Below are positions 13,998-22,154 of a stretch of 25,867 bases of DNA, in pieces. This DNA is from a virus. Below the pieces are notes generated by a model, which saw only the letters and a list, made by a program, of their open reading frames with translations, searched no databases and was not told where the DNA came from. The stretch spans positions 1 to 25,867 of IMG/VR virus record IMGVR_UViG_3300025646_000321. One strand, 5' to 3'. Made by a program: the position numbers and the translations under genes. Every line of letters begins with the position of its first letter. Position 1 is the stretch's first letter.

Positions 13998-15482
13998 ATG
14001 GCTCTAATACCACTACAGATACAGGCCGGAGTTTTTAGAAACGGCACAGAATTTGAGCAATCAAACAGATGGCGAGATGCTAGTTTGGTTCGCTGGCATA
14101 ACGGCTCGATGAGGCCTGTGGGCGGTTGGTCTACCAGAGTTGCTTCTGGATTTGATGCCGCCGCCAGAGGAATGCACACTTGGGTTGATAACTCAGATGA
14201 CAGTCACATAGTTGCTGGAACTTATGCAAAATTGTTTCACGTTACCGCGTCTGGAACCGTAGTTGAGATCACTCCATCCGGGCTAACTGTTGGATCAGAA
14301 GATGCCGCAGTTAATCTTGGATATGGAGGAGGATATTATGGACTTGGATATTACGGAGTTGAAAGGCCAAATACTGGAGTATTTCAGGAGGCCACAACTT
14401 GGTCATTGGATAACTGGGGCGAGTATCTCGTTGCCTGTTCTCCTCAAGATGGCAAGTTATATGAGTGGCAACTTAATACTGGAGTTGTAGCCGCGCAAAT
14501 ATCAAATGCTCCTGTTGATAACTTAGGATTGATAGTTACAGAAGAAAGATTTTTATTTGCTCTTGGCGCTGGCGGCAATCCAAGAAAAGTACAGTGGTGC
14601 GATAGGGAAGATAACACGACGTGGACTCCTGCCGCGACAAACGAGGCTGGCGACATTGAGTTGCAGACAAATGGCCAAATTATGGCCGCCGTTAGAGTTA
14701 GAGGTAAAACTTTGATCGTAACTGATAACGACGCTCATTCTGCTACTTACCAAGGGCCACCGTTTGTTTACGGATTTGAAAGAGTTGGAACCGCTTGCGG
14801 TCTTGTATCTCGAAAGGCTATAGCTTCAATTGACGATGGCGCTTTTTGGATGGGGGCAAGAGGCTTCTTTATCTTCGATGGATCTATAGCAAGAGAGATT
14901 CCATGTGACGTATCTGATTATGTTTTTGCTGATATAAACAAAAACCAAATAAGCAAGACCTACGCAGTGCATAACAGTCAGTACGGCGAAATATGGTGGT
15001 TTTATCCAAGCAATGACTCATTAGAGAACAACAAATATGTAGCTTTTGATTACCTTGAAAAGCACTGGGAAATAGGCGAAATCGACAGAACTTGCGGCGT
15101 TGATAGGGGAGTTTTTACAAATCCAATATGGGTTGACGCGAGTGGAAACCTTTACGACCAAGAGTTAAGCGAGCAATTGGGGCATGGATCTTATGACGTT
15201 TTTGCAGAAACCGGCCCAATAAGCCTTGGGGCTGGCGATAACATAATGAAAGTTACAAGCCTCATACCTGACGAAAAAACACAAGGTGACGTGACCGTAA
15301 CGTTTAAAACTAGGTTCTATCCAAATGACTCAGAATCGTCGTTTGGGCCGTATACCATGTCAAATCCTACTGACGTTAGGTTTAGCGGCCGTCAGGTAAG
15401 GATGCGCGTTGACGGCGCGAGAAATACTGCTTGGAGGTCTGGCGTAATGAGGATTGAAGCCAAGCCGGGAGGTAACCGTTGA
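13998..15482 (+). CDS. Tail nozzle/hub protein (P22 gp10- or T7 gp12-like)
   Basis: The product has 494 residues, with AAGGAAG upstream. The N-terminus IPLQIQAGVFRNGTEFEQSNRWRDASLVRWHNGSMRPVGGW is typical of podovirus nozzle or DNA-stabilisation proteins. Many beta repeats follow, each with W/Y-rich blades (HIVAGTYAKLFHV, ATTWSLDNWGEYLVACSP, FLFALGAGGNPRKVQWCDRED, DGAFWMGARGFFIFDGS, YGEIWWFYPS), suggesting a beta-propeller core, and a beta-rich C-terminus. It forms the six-fold tube below the adaptor that closes the packaged head and conducts DNA. The size (about 490) is near that of P22 gp10. Family is by pattern; which homologue it is closest to is not decided. Confidence 0.78.
   Translation: MALIPLQIQAGVFRNGTEFEQSNRWRDASLVRWHNGSMRPVGGWSTRVASGFDAAARGMHTWVDNSDDSHIVAGTYAKLFHVTASGTVVEITPSGLTVGSEDAAVNLGYGGGYYGLGYYGVERPNTGVFQEATTWSLDNWGEYLVACSPQDGKLYEWQLNTGVVAAQISNAPVDNLGLIVTEERFLFALGAGGNPRKVQWCDREDNTTWTPAATNEAGDIELQTNGQIMAAVRVRGKTLIVTDNDAHSATYQGPPFVYGFERVGTACGLVSRKAIASIDDGAFWMGARGFFIFDGSIAREIPCDVSDYVFADINKNQISKTYAVHNSQYGEIWWFYPSNDSLENNKYVAFDYLEKHWEIGEIDRTCGVDRGVFTNPIWVDASGNLYDQELSEQLGHGSYDVFAETGPISLGAGDNIMKVTSLIPDEKTQGDVTVTFKTRFYPNDSESSFGPYTMSNPTDVRFSGRQVRMRVDGARNTAWRSGVMRIEAKPGGNR
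15468..15473 (+). promoter_or_regulatory. Strong Shine-Dalgarno for a TTG start
   Basis: GGAGGT lies 5 nt before TTG at 15479, inside the end of the nozzle gene. The site and the TTGA overlap with the upstream stop support the unusual TTG as the real start; no suitable ATG occurs nearby in frame. Confidence 0.65.
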
Positions 15483-16153
15483 GTTCGCCTTTACCGCCAA
15501 ATCCAAATACTGGAAATTGGCAAATATGGGCTGAAAGGTTAAATGCATTCTTAACTAGGACAAGAGATGTTCTAAGAAGTTTAACCAACGGAGACTCAGC
15601 CGCAGAAGATGGCGTTCTCATGTGGGATCGCTCAATCGAGCATCCAGTTGTTTCTCTTGACGGGGAATGGGTTCCTCTTGCCTATGGCGACAATGAATAC
15701 ATGGGCTATGGATATGGCGCATTTTTAGATTTTAGCGATCAAACCGCAGGAACAGTTGACACCGCAACGGCTATAACTTGGGGCCAAACGGCATATTCAA
15801 AAAATATATCCGTAGGCAGTCCCAGCAGTAGAATAGTGTTTCAAAAAGCAGGAAAATACTATATTCACTTTACTGCACAACTAAATTCTCAGTCAGCGAA
15901 TGCAAAAACATTTTGGTTTTGGCCAAGGTTAAACGGAACTGACGTAACTGGTTCCACCATGAGAATAACTATGCACGATAACGATGAGGCAAAAACCATA
16001 GCAAGGGCGGCCATATTCGATGTATCTGCAAATGACTATTTAGAGGCAATGTTTGCCGTAGATGACCTAGATACAGCCTTGAAATCATACGCGGCAGAAA
16101 CATTTTGCCCAGCAGTTCCATCTGTAACTTTGATGATAAAAAGCATAGCTTAA
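15479..16153 (+). CDS. Structural protein with C1q/TNF-like jelly-roll end
   Basis: The product has 224 residues from a TTG start overlapping the upstream stop (TTGA). N-terminus PPNPNTGNWQIWAERLNAFLTRTRDVLRSL is a helical virion-binding part. The middle VLMWDRSIEHPVVSLDGEWVPLAYG is a beta hairpin region often seen in fibre or tail-knob proteins. From about residue 90 there is a beta domain with SRIVFQKAGKYYIHFTAQLNS, KTFWFWPRLNGTDVTGST and a final hydrophobic strand SVTLMIKSIA, resembling C1q/TNF-type jelly rolls used by phages for trimerisation and receptor contact. It ends at TAATG with the next gene. A tail-knob or fibre role is likely but not proved. Confidence 0.65.
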   Translation: MSSPLPPNPNTGNWQIWAERLNAFLTRTRDVLRSLTNGDSAAEDGVLMWDRSIEHPVVSLDGEWVPLAYGDNEYMGYGYGAFLDFSDQTAGTVDTATAITWGQTAYSKNISVGSPSSRIVFQKAGKYYIHFTAQLNSQSANAKTFWFWPRLNGTDVTGSTMRITMHDNDEAKTIARAAIFDVSANDYLEAMFAVDDLDTALKSYAAETFCPAVPSVTLMIKSIA

Positions 16154-16536
16154 TGACAAATAATGCCAGAAATACTCTTACAGAGGAGCTTGTCAGGTGT
16201 AAAGTTTGGATTGAAAACGCTTTGGCTTACTCTGGCGATACTCACACTTTCGACGATATTGCTCTTGGCGTTCTTGGTCACCGTTATCAGTTGTGGCCTC
16301 TTGAGAACAGTTGTGCGGTGACAGAATTTGTTGAATATCCTAGACAAAAACACTTTCACGTTTTTTTAGCTGGTGGTACGCTTAACGAAATTTTACAGCT
16401 AAATGAGCCATTTGCTCAGTTTGCTAAGGCCCATAAATGTAGCGCTATGACAATAGCTGGAAGGCCTGGATGGGAAAAGATACTAGACAAGTTAGGCTGG
16501 GAATACCAGTTTACAACGCTTAAAAGGGAGATTTAA
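16153..16536 (+). CDS. Small virion-cluster protein, possibly GNAT-like fold
   Basis: The product has 127 residues; ATG shares one base with the preceding TAA. Features: LVRCKVWIENALAYSGDTHTFDDIALGVLGHRYQLWPLENSCAVTEFVEYPRQKH, then FHVFLAGGTLNEILQLNEPFAQFAKAHKCSAMTIAGRPGWEKILDKLGW. The alternation of strands and helices and the ending 'a.k.GCs.m.i.GR.GW.k.L...GW' recall the short acetyltransferase-like proteins near the ejection genes of several podoviruses. An acetyl-CoA-binding Q/RxxGxG/A loop is not clear, so enzyme activity is doubtful. It may be an internal or assembly protein. AAGGGAG at its end serves the next gene. Confidence 0.55.
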   Translation: MTNNARNTLTEELVRCKVWIENALAYSGDTHTFDDIALGVLGHRYQLWPLENSCAVTEFVEYPRQKHFHVFLAGGTLNEILQLNEPFAQFAKAHKCSAMTIAGRPGWEKILDKLGWEYQFTTLKREI

Positions 16537-17193
16537 ATGGGCGGCGGCGGAAAAGGCGGAAGCAGAACTCAAACAACTGAAATGCCAGCATTTATGAGGC
16601 CCTATGTTGAGAGAAACTTACAAAGGGCAGAAACTGCACAAAAGGTTGGATATCAGCCGTATTTTGGGCCTGATATTGCCGCTTTTAATCCTACTCAAGA
16701 GGCGGCTTTTAATGCAAACATAGGAGCCGCAGAAGCGTTCGGATTAGTTCCTAGAGGATCTGTAACTGCAATGCAAGGCATGGCTCCAGAGCCACAAACA
16801 TTTGAAGGTGGTCTTAGAGCATATTCATCTGCGCCATTGTATGAGCAAGCCCTGGCTGAGTATAAATCAAGGATGCCTGGACAAGTTGCTCAATACAACA
16901 AATTGTTTGTTGATCCTTATAACGTTGAAGGTAGCGCTGGATATGCTAATCCTGTGAGCGAAAATACTTCTCAATACACTCCAGTTGGAACGATAGCAAG
17001 TTTAAAGGCGCCCAATTCTTGGGCAATATGGGATCCTCGTAGTCGAGGAACATTAGCTTACAACAGCCCTATTCCGCAAGGATGGCAACTTATAGGTGAC
17101 GATCTGGTTTATAAAACAGAAGAACACGGTATGGCGGCTGATTTTATCGATGGAAAGTGGTTTCATCCTACTAAAGGTAGTCCAAAATATTAA
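16537..17193 (+). CDS. Gly-rich-start virion protein (ejection cluster)
   Basis: The product has 218 residues and begins directly after the previous stop, with AAGGGAG 6 nt upstream. N-terminus MGGGGKGGSRTQTTEMPAFMRPYVERNLQRAETAQKVGYQPYFGPDIAAFNPTQEAAF is a familiar start of structural proteins before the internal proteins of marine podophages. The rest is Pro/Tyr/Gly-rich (YKSRMPGQVAQYNKLFVDPYN) with a C-terminal WAIWDPRSRG...DGKWFHP section. No catalytic motif. It probably belongs to the core or ejection complex, by position and N-terminal pattern. Confidence 0.6.
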   Translation: MGGGGKGGSRTQTTEMPAFMRPYVERNLQRAETAQKVGYQPYFGPDIAAFNPTQEAAFNANIGAAEAFGLVPRGSVTAMQGMAPEPQTFEGGLRAYSSAPLYEQALAEYKSRMPGQVAQYNKLFVDPYNVEGSAGYANPVSENTSQYTPVGTIASLKAPNSWAIWDPRSRGTLAYNSPIPQGWQLIGDDLVYKTEEHGMAADFIDGKWFHPTKGSPKY

Positions 17194-17208
17194 ATAAAAG
17201 GAAATAAT

Positions 17209-18180
17209 ATGGCTGGCGCAGGAGTTCCAAATGTAAATCAAGCCGCCGCGCAGGGAGTATACAGCGCTGGAATTGGATCGGCACAAGGTATGGGATACAC
17301 GCCACAGCAAGTACAGGCTGGGCAATTAGCAACTACGAATATTGCTCCGTACATGAATCCTTACACTGAGCAAGTAATCATGGCTAACGAAGCGGATATT
17401 CTTCGTGGCGCTCAAATGGGGCTTGGTAGTCTTGGCGCACAAGCGCAAGCCGCTAGGGCTTTTGGCGGATCTCGACATGGCGTAGCAGAGGCAGAATTAG
17501 GCAGAAATGTTGCCTCTCAGTTGGCGCAATCGTCTGCCGGATTAAGGCAGGCTGGATTCCAAAACGCGCAACAGGCCGCATTAGCCGATATTCAGAACCA
17601 AATGGCGGCTCAACAATATAACGTTGGCTCAGGATTGCAAGGGCAACAACAAAGACTAGCCGCCGCTAACCAGCTTGCTAACATTTCAAATCTTGGCTTT
17701 GGTATGGGGCAAACTGTACAGCAAAATCTCATGCAACAAGGCGCTCTACAGCAAGGCGTTCAGCAGGCATTGATAGACGCGGCAAAACAACAATACGCCG
17801 GATATACTAACGCACCTGCGACATCAATAAATTACTTATCTAACGCAATTGGAGCTACTCCTACTGGCGGGACAACAACACAGAGCGGAAGCCCTGGGCT
17901 ATTTAATATGCTATCTACAATAGCAGGCATAGCCGCCCAAGCTGGAGCTTTTTCAGACGTAAGGCTTAAAAAAGACATTAAGCAAATAGGAAAACTTCCT
18001 AACGGAATGAATCTGTACAAATGGGCCTGGAACAAGATTGGTAAAGCCATTGGTGCGGATAAGTTTCCAACCTTTGGAGTTTTGGCTCAAGAAGTTCAAA
18101 AGACTAATCCAGAATTTGTTGTTAAAGGTGATGATGGATATTTAAGAGTTAATTATTCAAAAATTTATTCTGTAGGATAA
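17209..18180 (+). CDS. Internal/ejection-type helical protein with S74 chaperone end
   Basis: The product has 323 residues, AAGGA upstream. Residues 1-200 are rich in Ala, Gln and Gly and strongly helical (QAQAARAFGGSRHGVAEAELGRNVASQLAQ, then Q-rich repeats to about 195), like ejection proteins that line a membrane channel. From S249: SDVRLKKDIKQIG, NLYKWAWN, FGVLAQEVQKTNPEFVV and a final RVNYSKI, the standard order of the peptidase S74 intramolecular chaperone, which self-cleaves before the Ser of its SD. S249 and D250 and a downstream K are present. S74 domains normally trimerise tail spikes or fibres, so finding one on an Ala/Gln-rich helical protein is notable, though seen in marine phages. 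It is followed 3 nt later by another small virion gene. Confidence 0.72.
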   Translation: MAGAGVPNVNQAAAQGVYSAGIGSAQGMGYTPQQVQAGQLATTNIAPYMNPYTEQVIMANEADILRGAQMGLGSLGAQAQAARAFGGSRHGVAEAELGRNVASQLAQSSAGLRQAGFQNAQQAALADIQNQMAAQQYNVGSGLQGQQQRLAAANQLANISNLGFGMGQTVQQNLMQQGALQQGVQQALIDAAKQQYAGYTNAPATSINYLSNAIGATPTGGTTTQSGSPGLFNMLSTIAGIAAQAGAFSDVRLKKDIKQIGKLPNGMNLYKWAWNKIGKAIGADKFPTFGVLAQEVQKTNPEFVVKGDDGYLRVNYSKIYSVG

Positions 18181-18183
18181 GAC

Positions 18184-18606
18184 ATGATTAATCCTTTTGA
18201 TCCTTACGGGTTATACACAGATCCAAATCAACCTGGTGTTGGTAAAAACATCATAGGAGCCAATAAAGCTATGGCTCCACAACAACAGCCAGTTGGATTG
18301 TTAGGCATACAGCCAAGACAAATTCCTCATGCTAAATTTGAAGAAGAACAGGCAAATGGCGCTGGATTTAAAATGGCCGCAGATGCATTTATGAAGGATA
18401 AAAAAAATATTCCTCAGCAAGGCCTAAATGCACCGCAACAGACAAGTGGACTGATGTTTGGACAAGAAGGAATAGCTCCTAATTATAATTTTGAAGCCCC
18501 AACAACTTTTGGTTTGGATCAATATCAAGATATTGGATTAAACCAAATTCGTCCAGATGACTATACTCGTAGCGGACTAGGACTGTTTTTGAATAAATAT
18601 TTTTAA
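18184..18606 (+). CDS. Small Gln/Pro-rich protein of the ejection cluster
   Basis: The product has 140 residues, start 3 nt after the preceding stop (TAGGAT upstream). It begins MINPFDPYGLYTDPNQPGVGKNIIG, has mid-section AKFEEEQANGAGFKMAADAFMKD and ends DDYTRSGLGLFLNKYF. Rich in Gln, Pro and Gly, probably disordered. No family recognised. Position between the S74 protein and the 631-residue internal protein suggests a virion or scaffolding accessory. Confidence 0.55.
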   Translation: MINPFDPYGLYTDPNQPGVGKNIIGANKAMAPQQQPVGLLGIQPRQIPHAKFEEEQANGAGFKMAADAFMKDKKNIPQQGLNAPQQTSGLMFGQEGIAPNYNFEAPTTFGLDQYQDIGLNQIRPDDYTRSGLGLFLNKYF

Positions 18607-18617
18607 AAGGCTAAGTG

Positions 18618-20513
18618 ATGACGGAAGAAGAAAGAAGAATTAGGCTGGCTCAATTAGCTGAAGAAAGAAGAAGAATAGATGCTCAAAGGCAAGCAAGAAT
18701 GAATATGCTTGGATTAGGGAGTGATTATTATAATGAGCAATTTGATGCTTCTCTTCCGCCAATGTTGACTGGCGTAAATTTGGCTGAACAACAAAATAAT
18801 GGTGTACAAATTGATGAAAACGGCAATCCTATTTTGCCTACTCAATCTTCATTAATTAAGCCAAATCAAATGCCGCCTGAATTTCCTATGCAAAGGCCGC
18901 CACTTCCTGACGTTTCTTTTTTGAGGCCACAACTTCCAAATGTTAATACTCCAGATGTACAGGATATTAGTCCAGAGCAGAATAATTTGGCAGAAAATGC
19001 TACTCAATTTGCAAATAACGTTATAAATAGAAGAAATAACAGAATTTCTGGTTCTCCAAACATATTGGATACTGTGCGCTCGATTCAAAGCTATCAAAAC
19101 CAAAACAGATTGCCTGTTAATCAAGTAGCGCAAAATGGCCCAACAGTTGGATCAATAGATCCAAGATCACCTAATCAATATATGTCTGCAATGGAAGCGG
19201 CCGGAGGAGGGCAAGGACAGATTACAGACCAAATGGGGCTTAAACCAGGCGGAGGCGTTGGCCTCAAATCTGATTTAATTGATTACGCAAAAGATGGTAG
19301 CGGTGATGTTTTATATAACGGCCAAAGCACTGGAGTAAAAGCTGACGAATTGAATGAGGCCCAACAAAGACTTTCTGGAAATTATGGTTCTCAAGATCAT
19401 TATCAAAAGACTTTTGGTAACCAAGAATTTTTATTGGCATTGGCTATTGGTCTAAACTCATTAAGCACATTCCCGAACCAGCAATGGGGGCAATTTTTGC
19501 AAGGTCAAATGCAAAGCATTCAAAAGCGCAAAGGCGCTATTGATGGCGCTAACTGGTTATTGAGCAAAGGCAGAAGGGATCTTGCAGAGGCAGTAGCTAC
19601 TGGTACTTTAGATTTTGATAAAGCATATGCTGAATTTACCAAAAAGCCTGAAGAAACATTTAGAGAGTTTACTGCAGAAGAATACAAAGCAATTGGACAC
19701 GATCCATTAACAGGTGGTCGAATTCAAGTTAGCGAGACAACTAACAAAATAATAGGTGGCCCATACACTAAATCAACTGCTCCGACCGTGAATCTCAATG
19801 TTGGGGACAAAAGCATTGGAAAAGGTTATGAAGAAATGGCCAAAGAATTTGCTCCTGGAGACGTTAAATTAATTGACGATGCAGAAAAAGCAATTGGAAG
19901 AATTTCTTCTCTAAACAATACTGCTGACGCTATTGTTCGTGGCTCAGTTAGCGGAGGCAAAGAAGGATTTGAAACTGGCCCATTTGCTGAATTTAGAAAA
20001 GGTGTTGATGCGTTCTTGGTTGGATTTGGAAATAGAGATAAAGCAAGAGTAAACAGATTAACTGACGCAGAGTTGATTAACGCAACACTTGGTGCTGATG
20101 TATTTGGCGCAATTGGAGAGCTTGGAATTGGAGCAAGAGGACTTGATACTCCAAATGAAAGGGAATTTTTGAGGCAAGTTCTTACAGGAACAATTGAAAC
20201 AACTCCAGCCGCTTTGTTGTACATGACTTATATAAGACAAAAAATTCAAAGAAGCGTAATTGATCGATACAACAACAGGCTTAATGCTGGCGTTTATGGC
20301 CCATTTGAAGAGCAAAGAAGCTTAAAAAACATTGAACAACCATCATCTATATTTGTAGATGACGAAGGCAAATTAAAAGAGTTTAATAGTTACAAAGAAA
20401 TGCAAGATTGGCTTGAAAACAAAAAAACTCAATATTCTGAAAGCACAACTACACAAGGTGCTGGAACAGTTACAAAAGACGGTGTTGAATACGAAATTGA
20501 GGAAGTTCAATAA
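18618..20513 (+). CDS. Internal virion / DNA-ejection protein (631 residues)
   Basis: ATG 18618 is preferred over GTG 18615 because AAGG at 18607-18610 is then 7 nt away. The N-terminus is a highly charged helix (TEEERRIRLAQLAEERRRIDAQRQ), followed by a long Asn/Pro/Gln-rich disordered part (about 40-200). A helical part (about 260-330) contains FLLALAIGLNSL. The C-terminal TDAELINATLGADVFGAI followed by GELGIGARGLDTPNEREFLRQVLTG (about 480-525) with TPAALLYMTYIRQ is a recurring motif of large phage internal proteins near the portal. Likely ejected with DNA to form or line the channel across the cell envelope. Role assigned by motif and neighbourhood; no enzyme signature seen. Confidence 0.68.
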   Translation: MTEEERRIRLAQLAEERRRIDAQRQARMNMLGLGSDYYNEQFDASLPPMLTGVNLAEQQNNGVQIDENGNPILPTQSSLIKPNQMPPEFPMQRPPLPDVSFLRPQLPNVNTPDVQDISPEQNNLAENATQFANNVINRRNNRISGSPNILDTVRSIQSYQNQNRLPVNQVAQNGPTVGSIDPRSPNQYMSAMEAAGGGQGQITDQMGLKPGGGVGLKSDLIDYAKDGSGDVLYNGQSTGVKADELNEAQQRLSGNYGSQDHYQKTFGNQEFLLALAIGLNSLSTFPNQQWGQFLQGQMQSIQKRKGAIDGANWLLSKGRRDLAEAVATGTLDFDKAYAEFTKKPEETFREFTAEEYKAIGHDPLTGGRIQVSETTNKIIGGPYTKSTAPTVNLNVGDKSIGKGYEEMAKEFAPGDVKLIDDAEKAIGRISSLNNTADAIVRGSVSGGKEGFETGPFAEFRKGVDAFLVGFGNRDKARVNRLTDAELINATLGADVFGAIGELGIGARGLDTPNEREFLRQVLTGTIETTPAALLYMTYIRQKIQRSVIDRYNNRLNAGVYGPFEEQRSLKNIEQPSSIFVDDEGKLKEFNSYKEMQDWLENKKTQYSESTTTQGAGTVTKDGVEYEIEEVQ

Positions 20514-22144
20514 TGCCTATATATAAATTTAAAAATCCAAACACCGGACAGGCTGTTCAAGTATGGGCTGATACAAAAGATATGGCGATTCAAAAGTTTC
20601 AATCTGAAACAAGAGATCCAAAAACTTTTCGTATTAAAGATCCAAGATCAGATGTATCTCAAAATATAACCGCATTTGATGCTAAAGAGGCAGTTAAAAT
20701 TTCTCAAAATATGCCAAGTGGAGGCCTTGGAACTCAAATTCTTGGTGGAGTAACTACTGGACTAGCTAATCTTGCTGGGCTACCTGTTGACGCTGTTAGT
20801 TCAGCTATGGGCGCTTTTGGGCTTCCAACAAGTGATAAGCCTATAATGGGATCTGAATTTTTAAAAGAAGCATTAGAGGTTCCATTTTTTAATGTTGATA
20901 CATTGAAATTTGAAAACAGACCGTCACAAATGGCTCCACAAACTGGGCTAGAAAGATTTGCCAGAAGAGGCGCAGAGTATGCCGCAGGATCTGTTGCTGT
21001 GCCAGGAGTAGGTGGAGTAAGACAAATTCCATCAGCTTTAGCGGCCGCAGGCGGAGAGCAAGCCGCTTTGGAATTGACTGAAGGAGATATTCCAAAATGG
21101 TTACAGCCAATCATAGGCGTTGCATCTGCTATTGTTCCTGCTGGTCTGAAAGCTGGCGCATCAAAAGGTTTTCAAAGATTTAAAGGCACAAATCCTTATC
21201 AAGTATATTCTTCCGAATTAAGAAACGAAGCATCTAATCTTTATTCTCGAATTCGTGATAATAAAAATCTAACAATAGATCCAACTATTTTTCAAGGATT
21301 GGAGAATGATGCATTTAACTTTGCAAAACAAAATGGATTTACATTTATAGATGATGCTGGAAGAGAAGTAATTAAAAAAGATTTTGAAAAAACAAAAGAA
21401 ATATTAAGCACATTGAAGGCAAGAGATCGCCAGAATTATGTTACCGGCGCTCAAGCAATGTCTGATAGACAAAGTATCCAGAATGCAATTGAGGACGCAG
21501 TAGGCTCAGAAAAAGCAATGCTTTCATACATCTGGGGACAATATAAAAATAGAATTGCATCTCAACTTGGGCCAGAATTTGAAATGGCCAATGAGTTGTG
21601 GAGACGCTCATCAAATGCTGACAAAATATTGACTGAGTTGAATATTGCTGGAAATGCAATCGATCAAGGCGGAGACGCATATAAACTGGTGCAAGGTAGG
21701 CTAAAACAGTTGTTAAATAGAATTGAAAAAGGTTATGAACCTTTCTTTAATGAAAAAGAAATAGAAGCAATACGAAATGCATCTAAACAAACAACCGCAC
21801 AGTCTATGGGAAGGTTCCTGCAACAATTTGGATTTAGCGGATCTTCATTAACTTCCCTTAAGCCGGCAATTCTTCCAGGGGCGGCTACAGCTTATACCGG
21901 AGATTTAACTACTGGAGCGATTGCCGCCGGAATAGGGCAGGGAGCATCTATAGCTGGCAAAGGAATGGCCAGAGGATCTCAAAGCGCAAGAGTAAATAAA
22001 ATGATTGAAGAAGTTTTGGCAAATCCAAAATTAGGGCCAGAAGCTAAAGATCAATTAATTAGGGCCATACAAACTTATGCGGCGCAACAAGCAGGCGGAG
22101 TTGCTGAAGGCGTTGAGTCAGCCGTAGAATCTATAATGCCATAA
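20513..22144 (+). CDS. Internal/ejection protein with hydrophobic segments
   Basis: The product has 543 residues; ATG overlaps the previous TAA (TAATG), with GAGGAAG upstream. The N-terminus MPIYKFKNPNTGQAVQVWADTKDMAIQKF is a small beta-hairpin-like part. Gly/Ala hydrophobic stretches occur at about 70-104 (LGGVTTGLANLAGLPVDAV), 195-215 (IIGVASAIVPAGLKAGA) and 460-490 (AYTGDLTTGAIAAGIGQGAS), typical of proteins inserted into a host membrane on ejection. Between them is a long charged helical part (220-430). It is the third of a row of proteins that probably form the ejectosome. No family name is certain. Confidence 0.65.
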   Translation: MPIYKFKNPNTGQAVQVWADTKDMAIQKFQSETRDPKTFRIKDPRSDVSQNITAFDAKEAVKISQNMPSGGLGTQILGGVTTGLANLAGLPVDAVSSAMGAFGLPTSDKPIMGSEFLKEALEVPFFNVDTLKFENRPSQMAPQTGLERFARRGAEYAAGSVAVPGVGGVRQIPSALAAAGGEQAALELTEGDIPKWLQPIIGVASAIVPAGLKAGASKGFQRFKGTNPYQVYSSELRNEASNLYSRIRDNKNLTIDPTIFQGLENDAFNFAKQNGFTFIDDAGREVIKKDFEKTKEILSTLKARDRQNYVTGAQAMSDRQSIQNAIEDAVGSEKAMLSYIWGQYKNRIASQLGPEFEMANELWRRSSNADKILTELNIAGNAIDQGGDAYKLVQGRLKQLLNRIEKGYEPFFNEKEIEAIRNASKQTTAQSMGRFLQQFGFSGSSLTSLKPAILPGAATAYTGDLTTGAIAAGIGQGASIAGKGMARGSQSARVNKMIEEVLANPKLGPEAKDQLIRAIQTYAAQQAGGVAEGVESAVESIMP

Positions 22145-22154
22145 GGGAATATAA

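Noticed and set aside
19826-20224. 132-residue minus-strand frame
   Set aside because: Lies wholly inside the 631-residue internal protein gene, no start context or domain.
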